Source: Catenovulum adriaticum (GTDB lineage Bacteria > Pseudomonadota > Gammaproteobacteria > Enterobacterales > Alteromonadaceae). Taken from it: 64,000 nt of DNA. This document shows positions 44,447 through 52,660 of this stretch, piece after piece (within the stretch, counting starts at the first letter, position 1; each line of letters starts with the position of its first letter). The notes below the pieces were generated by a model that was given only the letters and a program-made list of their open reading frames with translations, did no database searches and had not been told where the DNA came from. The stretch is from the NCBI RefSeq assembly GCF_026725475.1, contig NZ_CP109965.1, positions 3,100,001 through 3,164,000 of the forward strand, given 5' to 3'. The translations under genes were made by a program, and so were the position numbers.

Positions 44447-45361
44447 TTATTTCACGCCCGCCACTTTCATTTTTAAAGTGTATACAGAATCCATTGCGGT
44501 TATAAATAGGGTTTTTCTGTGCTTTCCAGCAAAAGTAACATTCGCTGTCCAAGCCTTTTCTACTGGAATATGCGCAATTTGTTCACCTTGTGGATTAAAT
44601 ACCATAACGCCTTTGCCCGTTAAATAAAGATTGCCTTGCTCATCTATCGTCATACCATCTGAACCTTGCTCAGTAAAAACACGCTTATCAGATAAAGTAC
44701 CATTTTTATTTATGGTATAAGCATACGTTTTGTTTGCCCCAATATCAGCCACGTATAATTTATTTTTAAAACCGACAATGCCGTTTGGTTTAGTAAAATC
44801 AGCATCTAGTAATTGCAACTGTCCTTTTTTATCGAGCCGATATAGGCTTTGTGTTTTTAATTCTGGGTTGGTTCGCTTCCAATAGTCACGTTGATAATAA
44901 GGGTCGGTAAAATAAATATCACCGACATCCGATATCCATACATCGTTGGGGCCATTAAAGGCTTTATTGTTAACCTCTTCAACCAAAACTGTTTTGCTTT
45001 TATCTGGCAAAATTTTCCACAATTGATTATCTTCATCAGCACAAGCTAAAATATTGCCTTGCTCATCAATGAATAAACCATTTGCACGACCTGCAGGTGT
45101 CATAAATAATTCAATTGAGTTGTCTGTTTTCCACAAATAAATTTTATTATTGGGTTGGTCGGTAAAATAAACATTACCAGCCTGATCAACGGCCGGCCCT
45201 TCGGTAAATTCAAATTGATCAGAAACTTGAACCAGCTGAGCATCAGCGGCAACCACAGCGTTAGGTTTAATATCAGCAGCTACACTTAACTGGCTATATA
45301 AAGCAGTGGCTGAAATAAAACTGGCTGAAAACAGCGTTTTAAAATATTTTTTAATAGGCAT
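44447..45361 (-). CDS. SMP-30/gluconolactonase-like exported protein
   Basis: 304 aa with a signal peptide ending near SQLSVAA. The SMP-30/LRE beta-propeller shows FEFTEGPAVDQAGNVYFTD, NGPNDVWISDVGDIYFTDP and DGMTIDEQGNLYLTGKG, where the Glu/Asn/Asp metal ligands lie. It should hydrolyse an aldonolactone. This fits with the downstream sugar dehydrogenase, whose product would be a lactone. AAGGAA is 10 nt before the ATG. Confidence 0.88.
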   Translation of the reverse strand: MPIKKYFKTLFSASFISATALYSQLSVAADIKPNAVVAADAQLVQVSDQFEFTEGPAVDQAGNVYFTDQPNNKIYLWKTDNSIELFMTPAGRANGLFIDEQGNILACADEDNQLWKILPDKSKTVLVEEVNNKAFNGPNDVWISDVGDIYFTDPYYQRDYWKRTNPELKTQSLYRLDKKGQLQLLDADFTKPNGIVGFKNKLYVADIGANKTYAYTINKNGTLSDKRVFTEQGSDGMTIDEQGNLYLTGKGVMVFNPQGEQIAHIPVEKAWTANVTFAGKHRKTLFITAMDSVYTLKMKVAGVK

Positions 45362-45553
45362 GGGTTATTTTGATTCCTTTAATTAATAGCCGGCGTTAGA
45401 TTTAAATTTATTTCCGGCTAACTTCACCTGCATAATTAACAAAAGCTTTTTAACACGATTTCCTGCTGTATTCCCACTACTTTAATCACTTTTTTGCTTT
45501 GCTTTTTTGGTATACTAGCGGCATATTCAATTCGACCATACTGATTGCTTATC

Positions 45554-46063
45554 ATGTCAGCCGCTAAACTTATCTATCTTGCACACTACCCTGAACATTT
45601 ACAATCCAGCATTAAAAATTTGCTTGTACAAAATAAGTTGGCTGATTACCTTCGCGGTAAATATCCACATACTCATCAAATAAATTCAGATGCAGCATTA
45701 AGAGACTACACCTTTGCGTTAAAAAAACGCTTTATGAAACAATCATCGCCATTAAGCCAAGCTAAGTTCGATAATAAAATACATGTGGTAAATCATGCTT
45801 TAGGTTTGCATACCTATAAACAGCAAGTGCAGGGAAGCAAACTCAAAAGTAAAAACGAAATAAAAATATCATCCACGTTTAAAAACGTACCAGAAGCCTT
45901 TTTAAACATGATAGTGGTTCACGAGCTGGCGCATTTGAAAGAGAAAACTCACGACAAAGCATTTTATAAGCTTTGCGAATACATGCAGCCAGATTACCAC
46001 CAGCTTGAGTTTGATATGCGAGTGTATTTAACACAAGTAGAGTTAAAAGGTGAGATTTATTAG
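45554..46063 (+). CDS. YgjP-like zinc metallopeptidase
   Basis: 169 aa from ATG 45554 (the upstream in-frame TTG 45545 is less likely). The gluzincin motif HELAHLKEKTHDKAFY gives HExxH plus a downstream His, as in the YgjP/DUF45-type (M48-like) family. Cytoplasmic; substrate unknown. The sequence after its stop leads into a duplicated fragment. Confidence 0.82.
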   Translation: MSAAKLIYLAHYPEHLQSSIKNLLVQNKLADYLRGKYPHTHQINSDAALRDYTFALKKRFMKQSSPLSQAKFDNKIHVVNHALGLHTYKQQVQGSKLKSKNEIKISSTFKNVPEAFLNMIVVHELAHLKEKTHDKAFYKLCEYMQPDYHQLEFDMRVYLTQVELKGEIY

Positions 46064-46119
46064 GTGGGCAAAATTCGCTTAATAAGGGTAAAACAAAATC
46101 ATTAAAACCATAACTCAGT

Positions 46120-46367
46120 TTCTCAAGGAACATATTTTAATAGTGCGATCAGAAATCAACATGCTTTACCAAATTAGAGTAAAATGAAAAGTCTAACAAC
46201 CTTTTGTATCCTTATACTAGCAACAGGCATAGTTGCATACCAGCTCTCTGGCACTTATTCGAAGCTAAACCAAAACTGTGAAGTGCCCGATAAGTTAAAT
46301 ATTTTTCTTTCCAGGCATTCTAATCTGGGGCTAGCTGAGTTTAGATATAAAAACTCCGATAAAATCC
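46120..46367 (+). repeat. Partial duplication of the locus at 51638-51886
   Basis: 248 bp nearly identical to 51638-51886. It covers the last about 21 codons of the lipase-like gene and the first about 60 codons of the following small gene. It has a one-base deletion (CTTTACC instead of CTTTTACC) that breaks the lipase frame, plus a few substitutions. Similarity stops abruptly at both ends. Confidence 0.92.
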
Positions 46368-46420
46368 CATACCGGATAAAGCTCAAAATTGATTACAAAA
46401 TCATATTAAAACTAAAATAA
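46184..46420 (+). pseudogene. Truncated copy of the 137-aa membrane protein gene
   Basis: The first about 61 codons match the gene at 51703. The frame then runs out of homology at 46368 and ends in 17 unrelated Lys/Ile-rich residues. The N-terminal TM helix is retained. It is most simply a duplicated fragment, not a functional gene. Confidence 0.8.
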
Positions 46421-46466
46421 ACTCATAATTGATTCAAGAAAAACAAAATTAATCTAATATGAGTTT
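46419..46466. repeat. Inverted repeat upstream of hipBST
   Basis: AAACTCATA (46419-46427) and TATGAGTTT (46458-46466) are perfect 9-bp arms around 30 nt. It lies where the duplicated fragment ends, between it and the toxin-antitoxin operon. It may be a transcript-end hairpin or a boundary of the inserted segment. Confidence 0.45.
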
Positions 46467-46551
46467 AATAACCTTATTGTAGGTAATATAGCTCAAATAA
46501 GATTAATTTTAAGTTTGCCAAATTTAAGGTAATCATATATTGTTATTGATA

Positions 46552-46570
46552 ACTTAAATTAATCTTAAGT
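46552..46570 (+). promoter_or_regulatory. Candidate HipB operator
   Basis: ACTTAA-ATTAATC-TTAAGT, 6-bp arms and 7-bp spacer, begins 56 nt before the hipB start codon in an AT-rich promoter region. HipB-family antitoxins autoregulate by binding such dyads. Assignment rests on position only. Confidence 0.45.
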
Positions 46571-46607
46571 GATTAATTATAATTTATTTATCTTTAAGAG
46601 CCGATAA

Positions 46608-46922
46608 ATGAACAATAAAGAAATAACTGAAAGCATCGAGCAGATAGAAGCTTTATTAACTGCGTTAAAGTACAAAGCAAAAATCAATCAACCTAGTATC
46701 GATTCTTATCACTCGATAGGACAACTAAGTGATATCGTTAACCAATACTGTAAAACGCACTCAATCACATTAAATGACTTTGCCATACTAGCTAATATAG
46801 GTAGAGCAACGCTCACCCGAACTATGCAAGAACCCAGTAATAGCAATATTAAAAGTGTTCAAGCCATCTTAAATGTGATGGGAAAAAACCTGTATATAGG
46901 CAACCCAAACAATGAAAATTAG
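46608..46922 (+). CDS. hipB: HipB antitoxin of a HipBST module
   Basis: 104 aa. The Xre-type HTH is SDIVNQYCKTHSITLNDFAILANIGRATLTRTM, with a C-terminal strand VMGKNLYIGN. An N-terminal helical extension of about 40 residues precedes it. As first gene it overlaps hipS by 11 nt. Expected to bind the operon promoter and bridge HipS and HipT. TAAGAG is the nearest ribosome-site candidate. Confidence 0.88.
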   Translation: MNNKEITESIEQIEALLTALKYKAKINQPSIDSYHSIGQLSDIVNQYCKTHSITLNDFAILANIGRATLTRTMQEPSNSNIKSVQAILNVMGKNLYIGNPNNEN

Positions 46923-47262
46923 TCGCCAAGGTTTAATTTATTGCAATGGCTATTTAGCGGGTTCCATAACTGAGTATTGCTCCGATTTAACCGCCGAAAA
47001 TAACTTGTACCTATTTGAATATAATGAAGAGTATATATCAACTGGTGACCCTATCGGCCATGCATTTCCTTTAACTCAAAAACGCTATGAATTCGATTTT
47101 CTACCACCTTTTTTTGAAAATATGATCTCCGAAGGTTGGATTAGAACCCATCAAAGCCAAATAGAAAGGTTAGATAAACAAGACTCATTTGGCCTGTTAT
47201 TAGCAAACGGTAAAGATATTATCGGTGCACTATCAGTAGAGCCTGTATATGTTAATTTGTAA
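46912..47262 (+). CDS. hipS: HipS-like small antitoxin (HipA N-subdomain)
   Basis: 116 aa corresponding to the N-subdomain-1 of HipA: GLIYCNGYLAGSITE, then YEFDFLPPFFENMISEGW and LDKQDSFGLLLANGKDIIGALSV. In HipBST systems this piece is encoded separately, and HipS is the protein that neutralises the kinase. It overlaps both neighbours (11 nt with hipB, 14 nt with hipT). Confidence 0.88.
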   Translation: MKISRQGLIYCNGYLAGSITEYCSDLTAENNLYLFEYNEEYISTGDPIGHAFPLTQKRYEFDFLPPFFENMISEGWIRTHQSQIERLDKQDSFGLLLANGKDIIGALSVEPVYVNL

Positions 47263-48247
47263 TGGTAGTTTAAAACAAATCAAAGCAAGTCAATTTGACG
47301 TTCGCTATAGCAAAATACACCTAAAACGAATGTTTGGTTTAAAAGCTATGCCTGAAAATGACCTTATAATTAAAGGTAACCCCGATGATATGGAACATTT
47401 AGCACCCAAGTATGTTAAAGGCGCTTCTGTATCAGGAGTTCAATCTAAATTATTAATGTCACTTGAAAATGGCCGATTAATTCCTCAACAAACGGGCGGA
47501 CAGTATATCGTTAAACCAGCGCCTAAAAACTTTAAATTCCTGCCTGAGAACGAAATTACTATAATGAGACTGGCTCAGGCGATTGGCTTTAATGTTGCAG
47601 AATGCTCATTAGTACCATTTGAAAATGGAGAATTAGGTTATGTGGTCAAACGCTTTGATATTCGCGCACAAGGTGGCAGGTTTTTAATTGAAGATGCTGC
47701 ATCACTTTGCAATGTACATCCAAAAAATAAAGGCTCATCTGAACTTTCATATGAATGGACATTAAAAAAATTATTTGAAGCCAGCGGTAAAAATAAAGCC
47801 GTATTATTAAACGGTTTTAGGCAAGTTTTATTTGCATACCTTGTGGGTAATAATGATCTACACTTAAAAAACTTTTCACTGTACCGTGAACCTGGTTGCC
47901 GAACAACAACCATGAAAGATTTTACTCCACTGTACGATATTTTGAGCATAACCCCCTACCCAAATTATGCAACTGAGTATTTGTCTTTGTCATTACTAGA
48001 ATCAGAAATTGATGGTCAGTTTTCTGAGGCTTATGAGCAATTTGGCTATTACACTAGTGAAGACTTTTACCTGTTAGCTGAAAAAATAGGACTAGGATTT
48101 ACTCAAGGTAAAGCATTTAGCCAAAAATTAGTCGCCGCAGTCGAAAAGCACTATAAAACATTACTTACCAATAGTTTAATGCCAGCAGACATGAAAACAA
48201 CAATACAAAAACGCATTGAATTTAACATTAAAGCAATGCGTTTATAG
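47249..48247 (+). CDS. hipT: HipT serine/threonine kinase toxin
   Basis: 332 aa, the length of HipT and not of full HipA (about 440). The Gly-rich loop has GASVSGVQSK with Ser60 and Ser62, the two autophosphorylation positions of the SxS motif. Lys89 (IVKP) is for ATP, catalytic Asp203 is in LVGNNDLHLKNF and the metal Asp230 is in PLYDILSITPYP. HipT of E. coli O127 phosphorylates tryptophanyl-tRNA synthetase; whether this one does is inference. It overlaps hipS by 14 nt. All motifs look intact, so it is probably active. Confidence 0.9.
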   Translation: MLICNGSLKQIKASQFDVRYSKIHLKRMFGLKAMPENDLIIKGNPDDMEHLAPKYVKGASVSGVQSKLLMSLENGRLIPQQTGGQYIVKPAPKNFKFLPENEITIMRLAQAIGFNVAECSLVPFENGELGYVVKRFDIRAQGGRFLIEDAASLCNVHPKNKGSSELSYEWTLKKLFEASGKNKAVLLNGFRQVLFAYLVGNNDLHLKNFSLYREPGCRTTTMKDFTPLYDILSITPYPNYATEYLSLSLLESEIDGQFSEAYEQFGYYTSEDFYLLAEKIGLGFTQGKAFSQKLVAAVEKHYKTLLTNSLMPADMKTTIQKRIEFNIKAMRL

Positions 48248-48273
48248 CTCAGTTATAAATGCATAGCGACTGG

Positions 48274-49545
48274 TTATTTTCGGCGTAGCCAAAACAAGGC
48301 GCCTTCAACACTTTGCCAAGCCAGTTTACCGCCGTTACAAACATAGGTAACCGCCTCGTTTTTATCACCTAGGCCATAATATTCTGGTAGTTCTTTCGGT
48401 AATTTAACTTGCCCCGTTAAAAAGCGTTCAACAAATTTATTATATTGTTTCAGCTCTTTTTTCGCGGTTTTACTTTTTGCAGAATCACCTTGCAATGCAT
48501 ACAAATTCAATACTTTACTTGCCATTGTAAATAAGCTTTCTTCATCATCTCGCGATAACAGTTCGTTTAATTTATCCCACTGTTTAAGCAAAACATAACA
48601 GTTCATCAAAAGGTAGCGATTACCCTGATTATCATTTGGATTCAAAACCATTAAGGCTTCAAGTTCATCTGCACAAGCCTGATAACGCTTTTCTTTAAAC
48701 GCAAATTCAGCGCGGCGGGCTCTGAGCATCATATAAGGTCGGGTTTCATGTAGTCCCCAAAAATATCCGGTGTTATCCTCAACAAAGTGATCGCCTAATA
48801 GTTCTTCTGCAGCTTTAATTACATCAGAAATCCCTTCGCGAATCTCTGTTGAATCACAGCTTAAAAATATATCAACCAGCTCATCAAACTCTTCTAATTG
48901 CTCGTCACTTACGTGCACAAGCTCCGACTGAGATTCATTTTGATAAAGGTGATCAACATCAGCATCCGGCGTTAAATTCCCCTCAAAGCGCATCGCATAA
49001 ATGGTATTGTGAATTCGAGTTGTTAAATATTTTTTATGCTGTAATAAAATATGAATAAAGCCACAATTCTCAGCCAGTAATTCTTGTGCCTGTGGGTCGT
49101 TTCCAGCTAGCTGATTAACCACAAAGCGTAAATCTTTAAGTTCCTTTTGTTGAGCTTGCTTTAAAGTTTTTGTATTAATTAATGACAAAGCTTTCGCAAA
49201 ACCAGCACACCAATTGGTTAAAGGCGCGTCTTGTGCCAAAGCCTGTTGATAATTGTTTATGCTTAACGCACATTGTGGTGGTAATTTAATTTGCTGCTGC
49301 ATTATGCTGTCCATTTGCAAGTTATACAGCTCCATTAATGCATTTAAGAGTTGCATATCGTCTTGCGAACCAAACTTAAAATCGCCAAATAAATCCACTT
49401 GCCAATGGTTAGGCATAACCATTTCAGGGTTGACCCCTAAACCCAATAAATAGCCTTGGATAAAATAATAATCCGGCTTTTTATCTGAAAGTTTTGTTAA
49501 TTTAATAACTTGGCTACGAATTTGTTGTTTAGTCAAAGTTTGCAA
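48274..49545 (-). CDS. UPF0149-like protein with TPR-type C-terminus
   Basis: 423 aa, acidic, no signal. The N-terminus (PDYYFIQGYLLGLGVNPEMVMP, HWQVDLFGDF) resembles the UPF0149/YgfB fold. The remainder is helical, with a TPR-like stretch about 265-360 (RRAEFAFKEKRYQACADELEALMVLNPND). A protein-interaction role is inferred. The only available start in the frame is TTG 49545 with a weak ribosome site. It lies tail-to-tail with hipT. Confidence 0.65.
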   Translation of the reverse strand: MQTLTKQQIRSQVIKLTKLSDKKPDYYFIQGYLLGLGVNPEMVMPNHWQVDLFGDFKFGSQDDMQLLNALMELYNLQMDSIMQQQIKLPPQCALSINNYQQALAQDAPLTNWCAGFAKALSLINTKTLKQAQQKELKDLRFVVNQLAGNDPQAQELLAENCGFIHILLQHKKYLTTRIHNTIYAMRFEGNLTPDADVDHLYQNESQSELVHVSDEQLEEFDELVDIFLSCDSTEIREGISDVIKAAEELLGDHFVEDNTGYFWGLHETRPYMMLRARRAEFAFKEKRYQACADELEALMVLNPNDNQGNRYLLMNCYVLLKQWDKLNELLSRDDEESLFTMASKVLNLYALQGDSAKSKTAKKELKQYNKFVERFLTGQVKLPKELPEYYGLGDKNEAVTYVCNGGKLAWQSVEGALFWLRRK

Positions 49546-49643
49546 AATAAAAGTCCAGCGGGAAACTTAAAAAAACATATGCTAACTCAGTCAAAGCAAA
49601 CAATAAACATTTGTTTAGCTATCAGCCAAATATGGCAAGGCAA

Positions 49644-49708
49644 GTTCACAGGTTTAAATTGTTATGGGAAAACAGCTATATATAGGTAACAGTACTGAAA
49701 TTTGCTAA
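49644..49708 (+). pseudogene. Decayed hipB C-terminal remnant
   Basis: Reading from 49661 gives VMGKQLYIGNSTEIC and a stop. Compare VMGKNLYIGNPNNEN at the end of the intact hipB 2.8 kb away. Upstream, SSQV-stop-I resembles SVQAIL with a short deletion, and further similarity (AATATGGCAAGGCAAG against AATATAGGTAGAGCAACG) can be traced to about 49630. No start or full HTH remains, so this is a relic. Confidence 0.75.
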
Positions 49709-49794
49709 ATAATTGCAATTTCTGCAATTGCAATTAAGCTCATAGTTAAAATTCATTCTAAGCATGATGCTTTAAATATGGACAAGGATCCGTC

Positions 49795-50631
49795 ATGAAA
49801 ACGACTTCGTATATTCTTTTTCTGCTACTGTTCCCGTTAACAGCCTACTCTATTCAATTTGAAGACTTGCCTGAGTTTAATATTGAATTTAAATACCAAA
49901 AGGGCGATATGATTCGGTTTGGTAACAATATCTATATCCATCAGCCTGATAAAAATTGGCACAAAATAGTCTCGGCCTATAAAAAGACACCAGAAAATAT
50001 CTCAACTAAAAATATCATTGCTTCATTTGGCAAAAAAGCCCAGCTACAAACTATCGAGTCTTGGTCTGCCAGAAAACATTATCAAATTGGCAATAGTATT
50101 TTTTACCAGAATAAATACTACACACTAATAAAAAAAACTAAGCAAGGTAAGTGGAAAGAAAAACACTGGCTTCCGTTTGATCACCCTGCTATCGGATATG
50201 ATTTACCTGAGTATGACGAGAATTCTAATGAATTTAATAGTTTGATTGGTACAGATAAAAATTTGAATCTAATTCGTGATGATTTTGAAGTGCATATAAA
50301 AATGAGCAGAATACCAGAACAAACTAAAGAATATGCGCTGAAAGCTGGAAAAATTTACACAAACCTAATGCTTTTTTCTAATTCACAACACAGTGTATCT
50401 GCTGAAAATGCCAAACAAACTTTAGGGAGGCTTATCCAAGCTCGACTTTGTAAGCAAAGCTTTAGTGATATAGCCTGGAAAGAGTCAAGTTTCTTCAATA
50501 CATTCGACCGGATTAAATTTAAATTTATTATTCAAGAAAATCTCTATACCCAACTCGACTCAGATGAGTTTGATATTGAAAATATTAATCCTTGTGAACA
50601 ATTAGCGGTTGTGATGGAGAATGAAAAATGA
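49795..50631 (+). CDS. Exported protein with two carbohydrate-binding-like motifs
   Basis: 278 aa with signal peptide MKTTSYILFLLLFPLTAYS. Two segments look like small chitin-binding (CBM5/12-type) motifs: EFKYQKGDMIRFGNNIYIH followed by W, and ARKHYQIGNSIFYQNKYYTL followed by KWKEKHWLPF. The remaining helical C-terminal half is unrecognised. The motif match is weak. It overlaps the lipase-like gene by 4 nt (ATGA) and has AAGGA upstream. Confidence 0.65.
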   Translation: MKTTSYILFLLLFPLTAYSIQFEDLPEFNIEFKYQKGDMIRFGNNIYIHQPDKNWHKIVSAYKKTPENISTKNIIASFGKKAQLQTIESWSARKHYQIGNSIFYQNKYYTLIKKTKQGKWKEKHWLPFDHPAIGYDLPEYDENSNEFNSLIGTDKNLNLIRDDFEVHIKMSRIPEQTKEYALKAGKIYTNLMLFSNSQHSVSAENAKQTLGRLIQARLCKQSFSDIAWKESSFFNTFDRIKFKFIIQENLYTQLDSDEFDIENINPCEQLAVVMENEK

Positions 50632-51701
50632 AATATTTAACTTTAATTTTAAGCGTATTTTTCTGTAATTTAGCTCAATCATCTTGCGAACAAAATGTAG
50701 ATCAAATAAAGACTCATTACATTAATGGTATGTTTACTGACTCTGTTGGATTCATACTCAATAAATCTGCAATCAAACAGTTTATTCAGGCGTATTTAAT
50801 ACAAAAAGGGTTTTCTTCCGAGGTCACAGGGAATCACAACGCATCTGAGTTTTTTGTTTCTCAAATATTTGAAGTAGGAAAACACAAATGGGAAGATGAC
50901 GAAGCGGCTGACGCTATCATTGATTTTTTAAATGGTGAACATAGATTCTTAACGAACAGGCCTCAGATTGAAAAGTTAGGACTTCAATCTTTTTTGCAAG
51001 ATATTAGCAATGAGTATCAACAAACTCTTAATGAAGGGACTAGTATTTTTGGATTATACGCTTTAAAAGAATTACTAGATACTTGTAGTCGAGTCATCCT
51101 AATTACTCACTCACAAGGCAATTTTTACGGAAATGCAATTATAACCGAAATGTATAACAGTTATAAATTCCCGAATAAATATGAGCTATTTAACTACCCA
51201 ATGTTAGGTCACATGCAGTTAGCAAGTCCTGTCGATATTCCCGGAGGCCCTATAGCAAGTGTTTATCCAAATGTTACAGGGCATATAACCAACTCAGAAG
51301 ACGTAGTTATGAGTTTAGTTCGCAGTACATTTAATTCAGTCTCGGCGAACTTTCAATCGCAAGTCCACAATATAGATAAATCAGGACATGGACTCGTCGA
51401 TTCCTATTTAAATGGGCAAGATGGGCAACCACTAGAAATTGCAAAGCAATTAACTGCAATTTCAGTTAATTTAATTCCATATCCCATGCACCCTCAACAT
51501 AATGCTTCATCAAGCGCTATTTACCAATTTGGATATTCAAACCTGAACGAATTGCTTGATATTAAATTTCATAACGATAGTGTTTACCGCTATAACAATG
51601 TTGCATCCTCTATTTACAATGGCTTATTAACCGCTGCTTCTCAAGGAACATATTTTAATAGTGCGATCAGAAATCAACATGCTTTTACCAAATTAGAGTA
51701 A
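50628..51701 (+). CDS. Secreted lipase-like alpha/beta hydrolase
   Basis: 357 aa with signal peptide MKYLTLILSVFFCNLAQS. VILITHSQGNFYGNAI gives a GxSxG-like nucleophile elbow (HSQGN). VDSYLNG after SGHGL and conserved Asp/His residues later may complete the triad. Substrate unknown. It is the middle gene of a three-gene operon: it overlaps the upstream gene and the next starts 2 nt after its stop. A frameshifted copy of its last 21 codons exists at 46120. Confidence 0.75.
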   Translation: MKYLTLILSVFFCNLAQSSCEQNVDQIKTHYINGMFTDSVGFILNKSAIKQFIQAYLIQKGFSSEVTGNHNASEFFVSQIFEVGKHKWEDDEAADAIIDFLNGEHRFLTNRPQIEKLGLQSFLQDISNEYQQTLNEGTSIFGLYALKELLDTCSRVILITHSQGNFYGNAIITEMYNSYKFPNKYELFNYPMLGHMQLASPVDIPGGPIASVYPNVTGHITNSEDVVMSLVRSTFNSVSANFQSQVHNIDKSGHGLVDSYLNGQDGQPLEIAKQLTAISVNLIPYPMHPQHNASSSAIYQFGYSNLNELLDIKFHNDSVYRYNNVASSIYNGLLTAASQGTYFNSAIRNQHAFTKLE

Positions 51702-51886
51702 TATGAAAAGTCTAACAACCTTTTGTATCCTTATACTAGCAACAGGCATAGTTGCATACCAGCTCTCTGGCACTTATTCGAAGCTAAACCAAAACTGTGA
51801 ATTGCCCGATAAGTTAAATATTTTTCTTTCAAAGCATTCTAACCTGGGGCTAGCTGAGTTTAGATATAAAAACTCCGATAAAATCC
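51638..51886 (+). repeat. Source copy of the 249-bp duplication
   Basis: Intact-frame counterpart of 46120-46367. It spans the end of the lipase-like gene and the start of the 137-aa gene. The intact reading frames identify it as the parent copy. Confidence 0.9.
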
Positions 51887-52116
51887 AACTAATGATCGAT
51901 GCTGGATACCAAGGGTTTATCGTCAATAGAAATGATTGGGCTGAATTTTCTGAGCCCATCAATAGCACTGAACAGCTAAAATTTAATCAGGAATGTTTAA
52001 CGATTTATCCAAGCTTAAATGAAAAGTTAGTTGGCAGTAGTAAAACGCTAAAATACTATGGAATAGGCTTTAATCAGGGGCGTTATCTCTGGTTAGAAAA
52101 TGAGGATTTTGAGTGA
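51703..52116 (+). CDS. Small membrane-anchored protein, unknown
   Basis: 137 aa. One N-terminal TM helix (about 4-20) is followed by a soluble domain with IQLMIDAGYQGFIVNRNDWAEF. No family recognised. It starts 2 nt after the lipase-like gene and probably functions with it at the envelope. A truncated copy is at 46184. Confidence 0.7.
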   Translation: MKSLTTFCILILATGIVAYQLSGTYSKLNQNCELPDKLNIFLSKHSNLGLAEFRYKNSDKIQLMIDAGYQGFIVNRNDWAEFSEPINSTEQLKFNQECLTIYPSLNEKLVGSSKTLKYYGIGFNQGRYLWLENEDFE

Positions 52117-52168
52117 CTTTAAATGCCCAAAAACAGAATTATTTCGGGCACTGAAGGCACGCTCTGAA

Positions 52169-52411
52169 TTATTTATAAAAAGGTTCAACTTCACCTTTTA
52201 ATTTAATTAACAACGGCTGACCACGGCGATCTAACGCTTTTGGAGAGGGTACTTTTACCCAGCCTTCACTAATACAATATTCTTCAATGTTAGTGCGCTC
52301 TTTGCCGTTTAATTTAATCCCAATTTCATGCTCAAAGCATTCAGCTACGTAGTGTTTGCTGCGTGAATCGATTGACAAACGATCCGGTAAAGCGGGTTTA
52401 TTATCGCTCAT
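52169..52411 (-). CDS. DUF3297 family protein
   Basis: 80 aa. LPDRLSIDSRSKHYVAECFEHEIGIKLNG, EYCISEGWVKVPSPKALDRRG and the final VEPFYK match the small cytoplasmic DUF3297 family of unknown function. Convergent with the 137-aa gene; TGCCC/GGGCA (52124-52128, 52146-52150) between them could form a weak hairpin. Confidence 0.82.
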   Translation of the reverse strand: MSDNKPALPDRLSIDSRSKHYVAECFEHEIGIKLNGKERTNIEEYCISEGWVKVPSPKALDRRGQPLLIKLKGEVEPFYK

Positions 52412-52571
52412 AATTAAAAACCTGAATTTAATAAGTTAAAAATAAAAGTGCGTCATTGTAGGCAATCCAGACATGACACTCAAGCGATTATAAACCACAA
52501 GTTAACTTATACATTCAGCGTGAATTTTTTAAACTTAGCAATAAAGATAACAGCAAATTGGGGGCTAACAT

Positions 52572-52598
52572 TTACGCGCGAGCAAGCTTCGCGCCTAC
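52572..52598 (-). repeat. REP-like GTAG hairpin
   Basis: Read on the minus strand it begins GTAGG, followed by CGCGA-AGCTTGC-TCGCG and CGTAA. The GTAG foot plus short GC-rich hairpin resembles REP sequences, but its core differs from the units around the RAYT gene. Confidence 0.5.
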
Positions 52599-52660
52599 AA
52601 AGTTATTTATAACTCTGTGGTTTTTGCTTGCTGACGCGTTTTACACATTTAAAAACTCAA

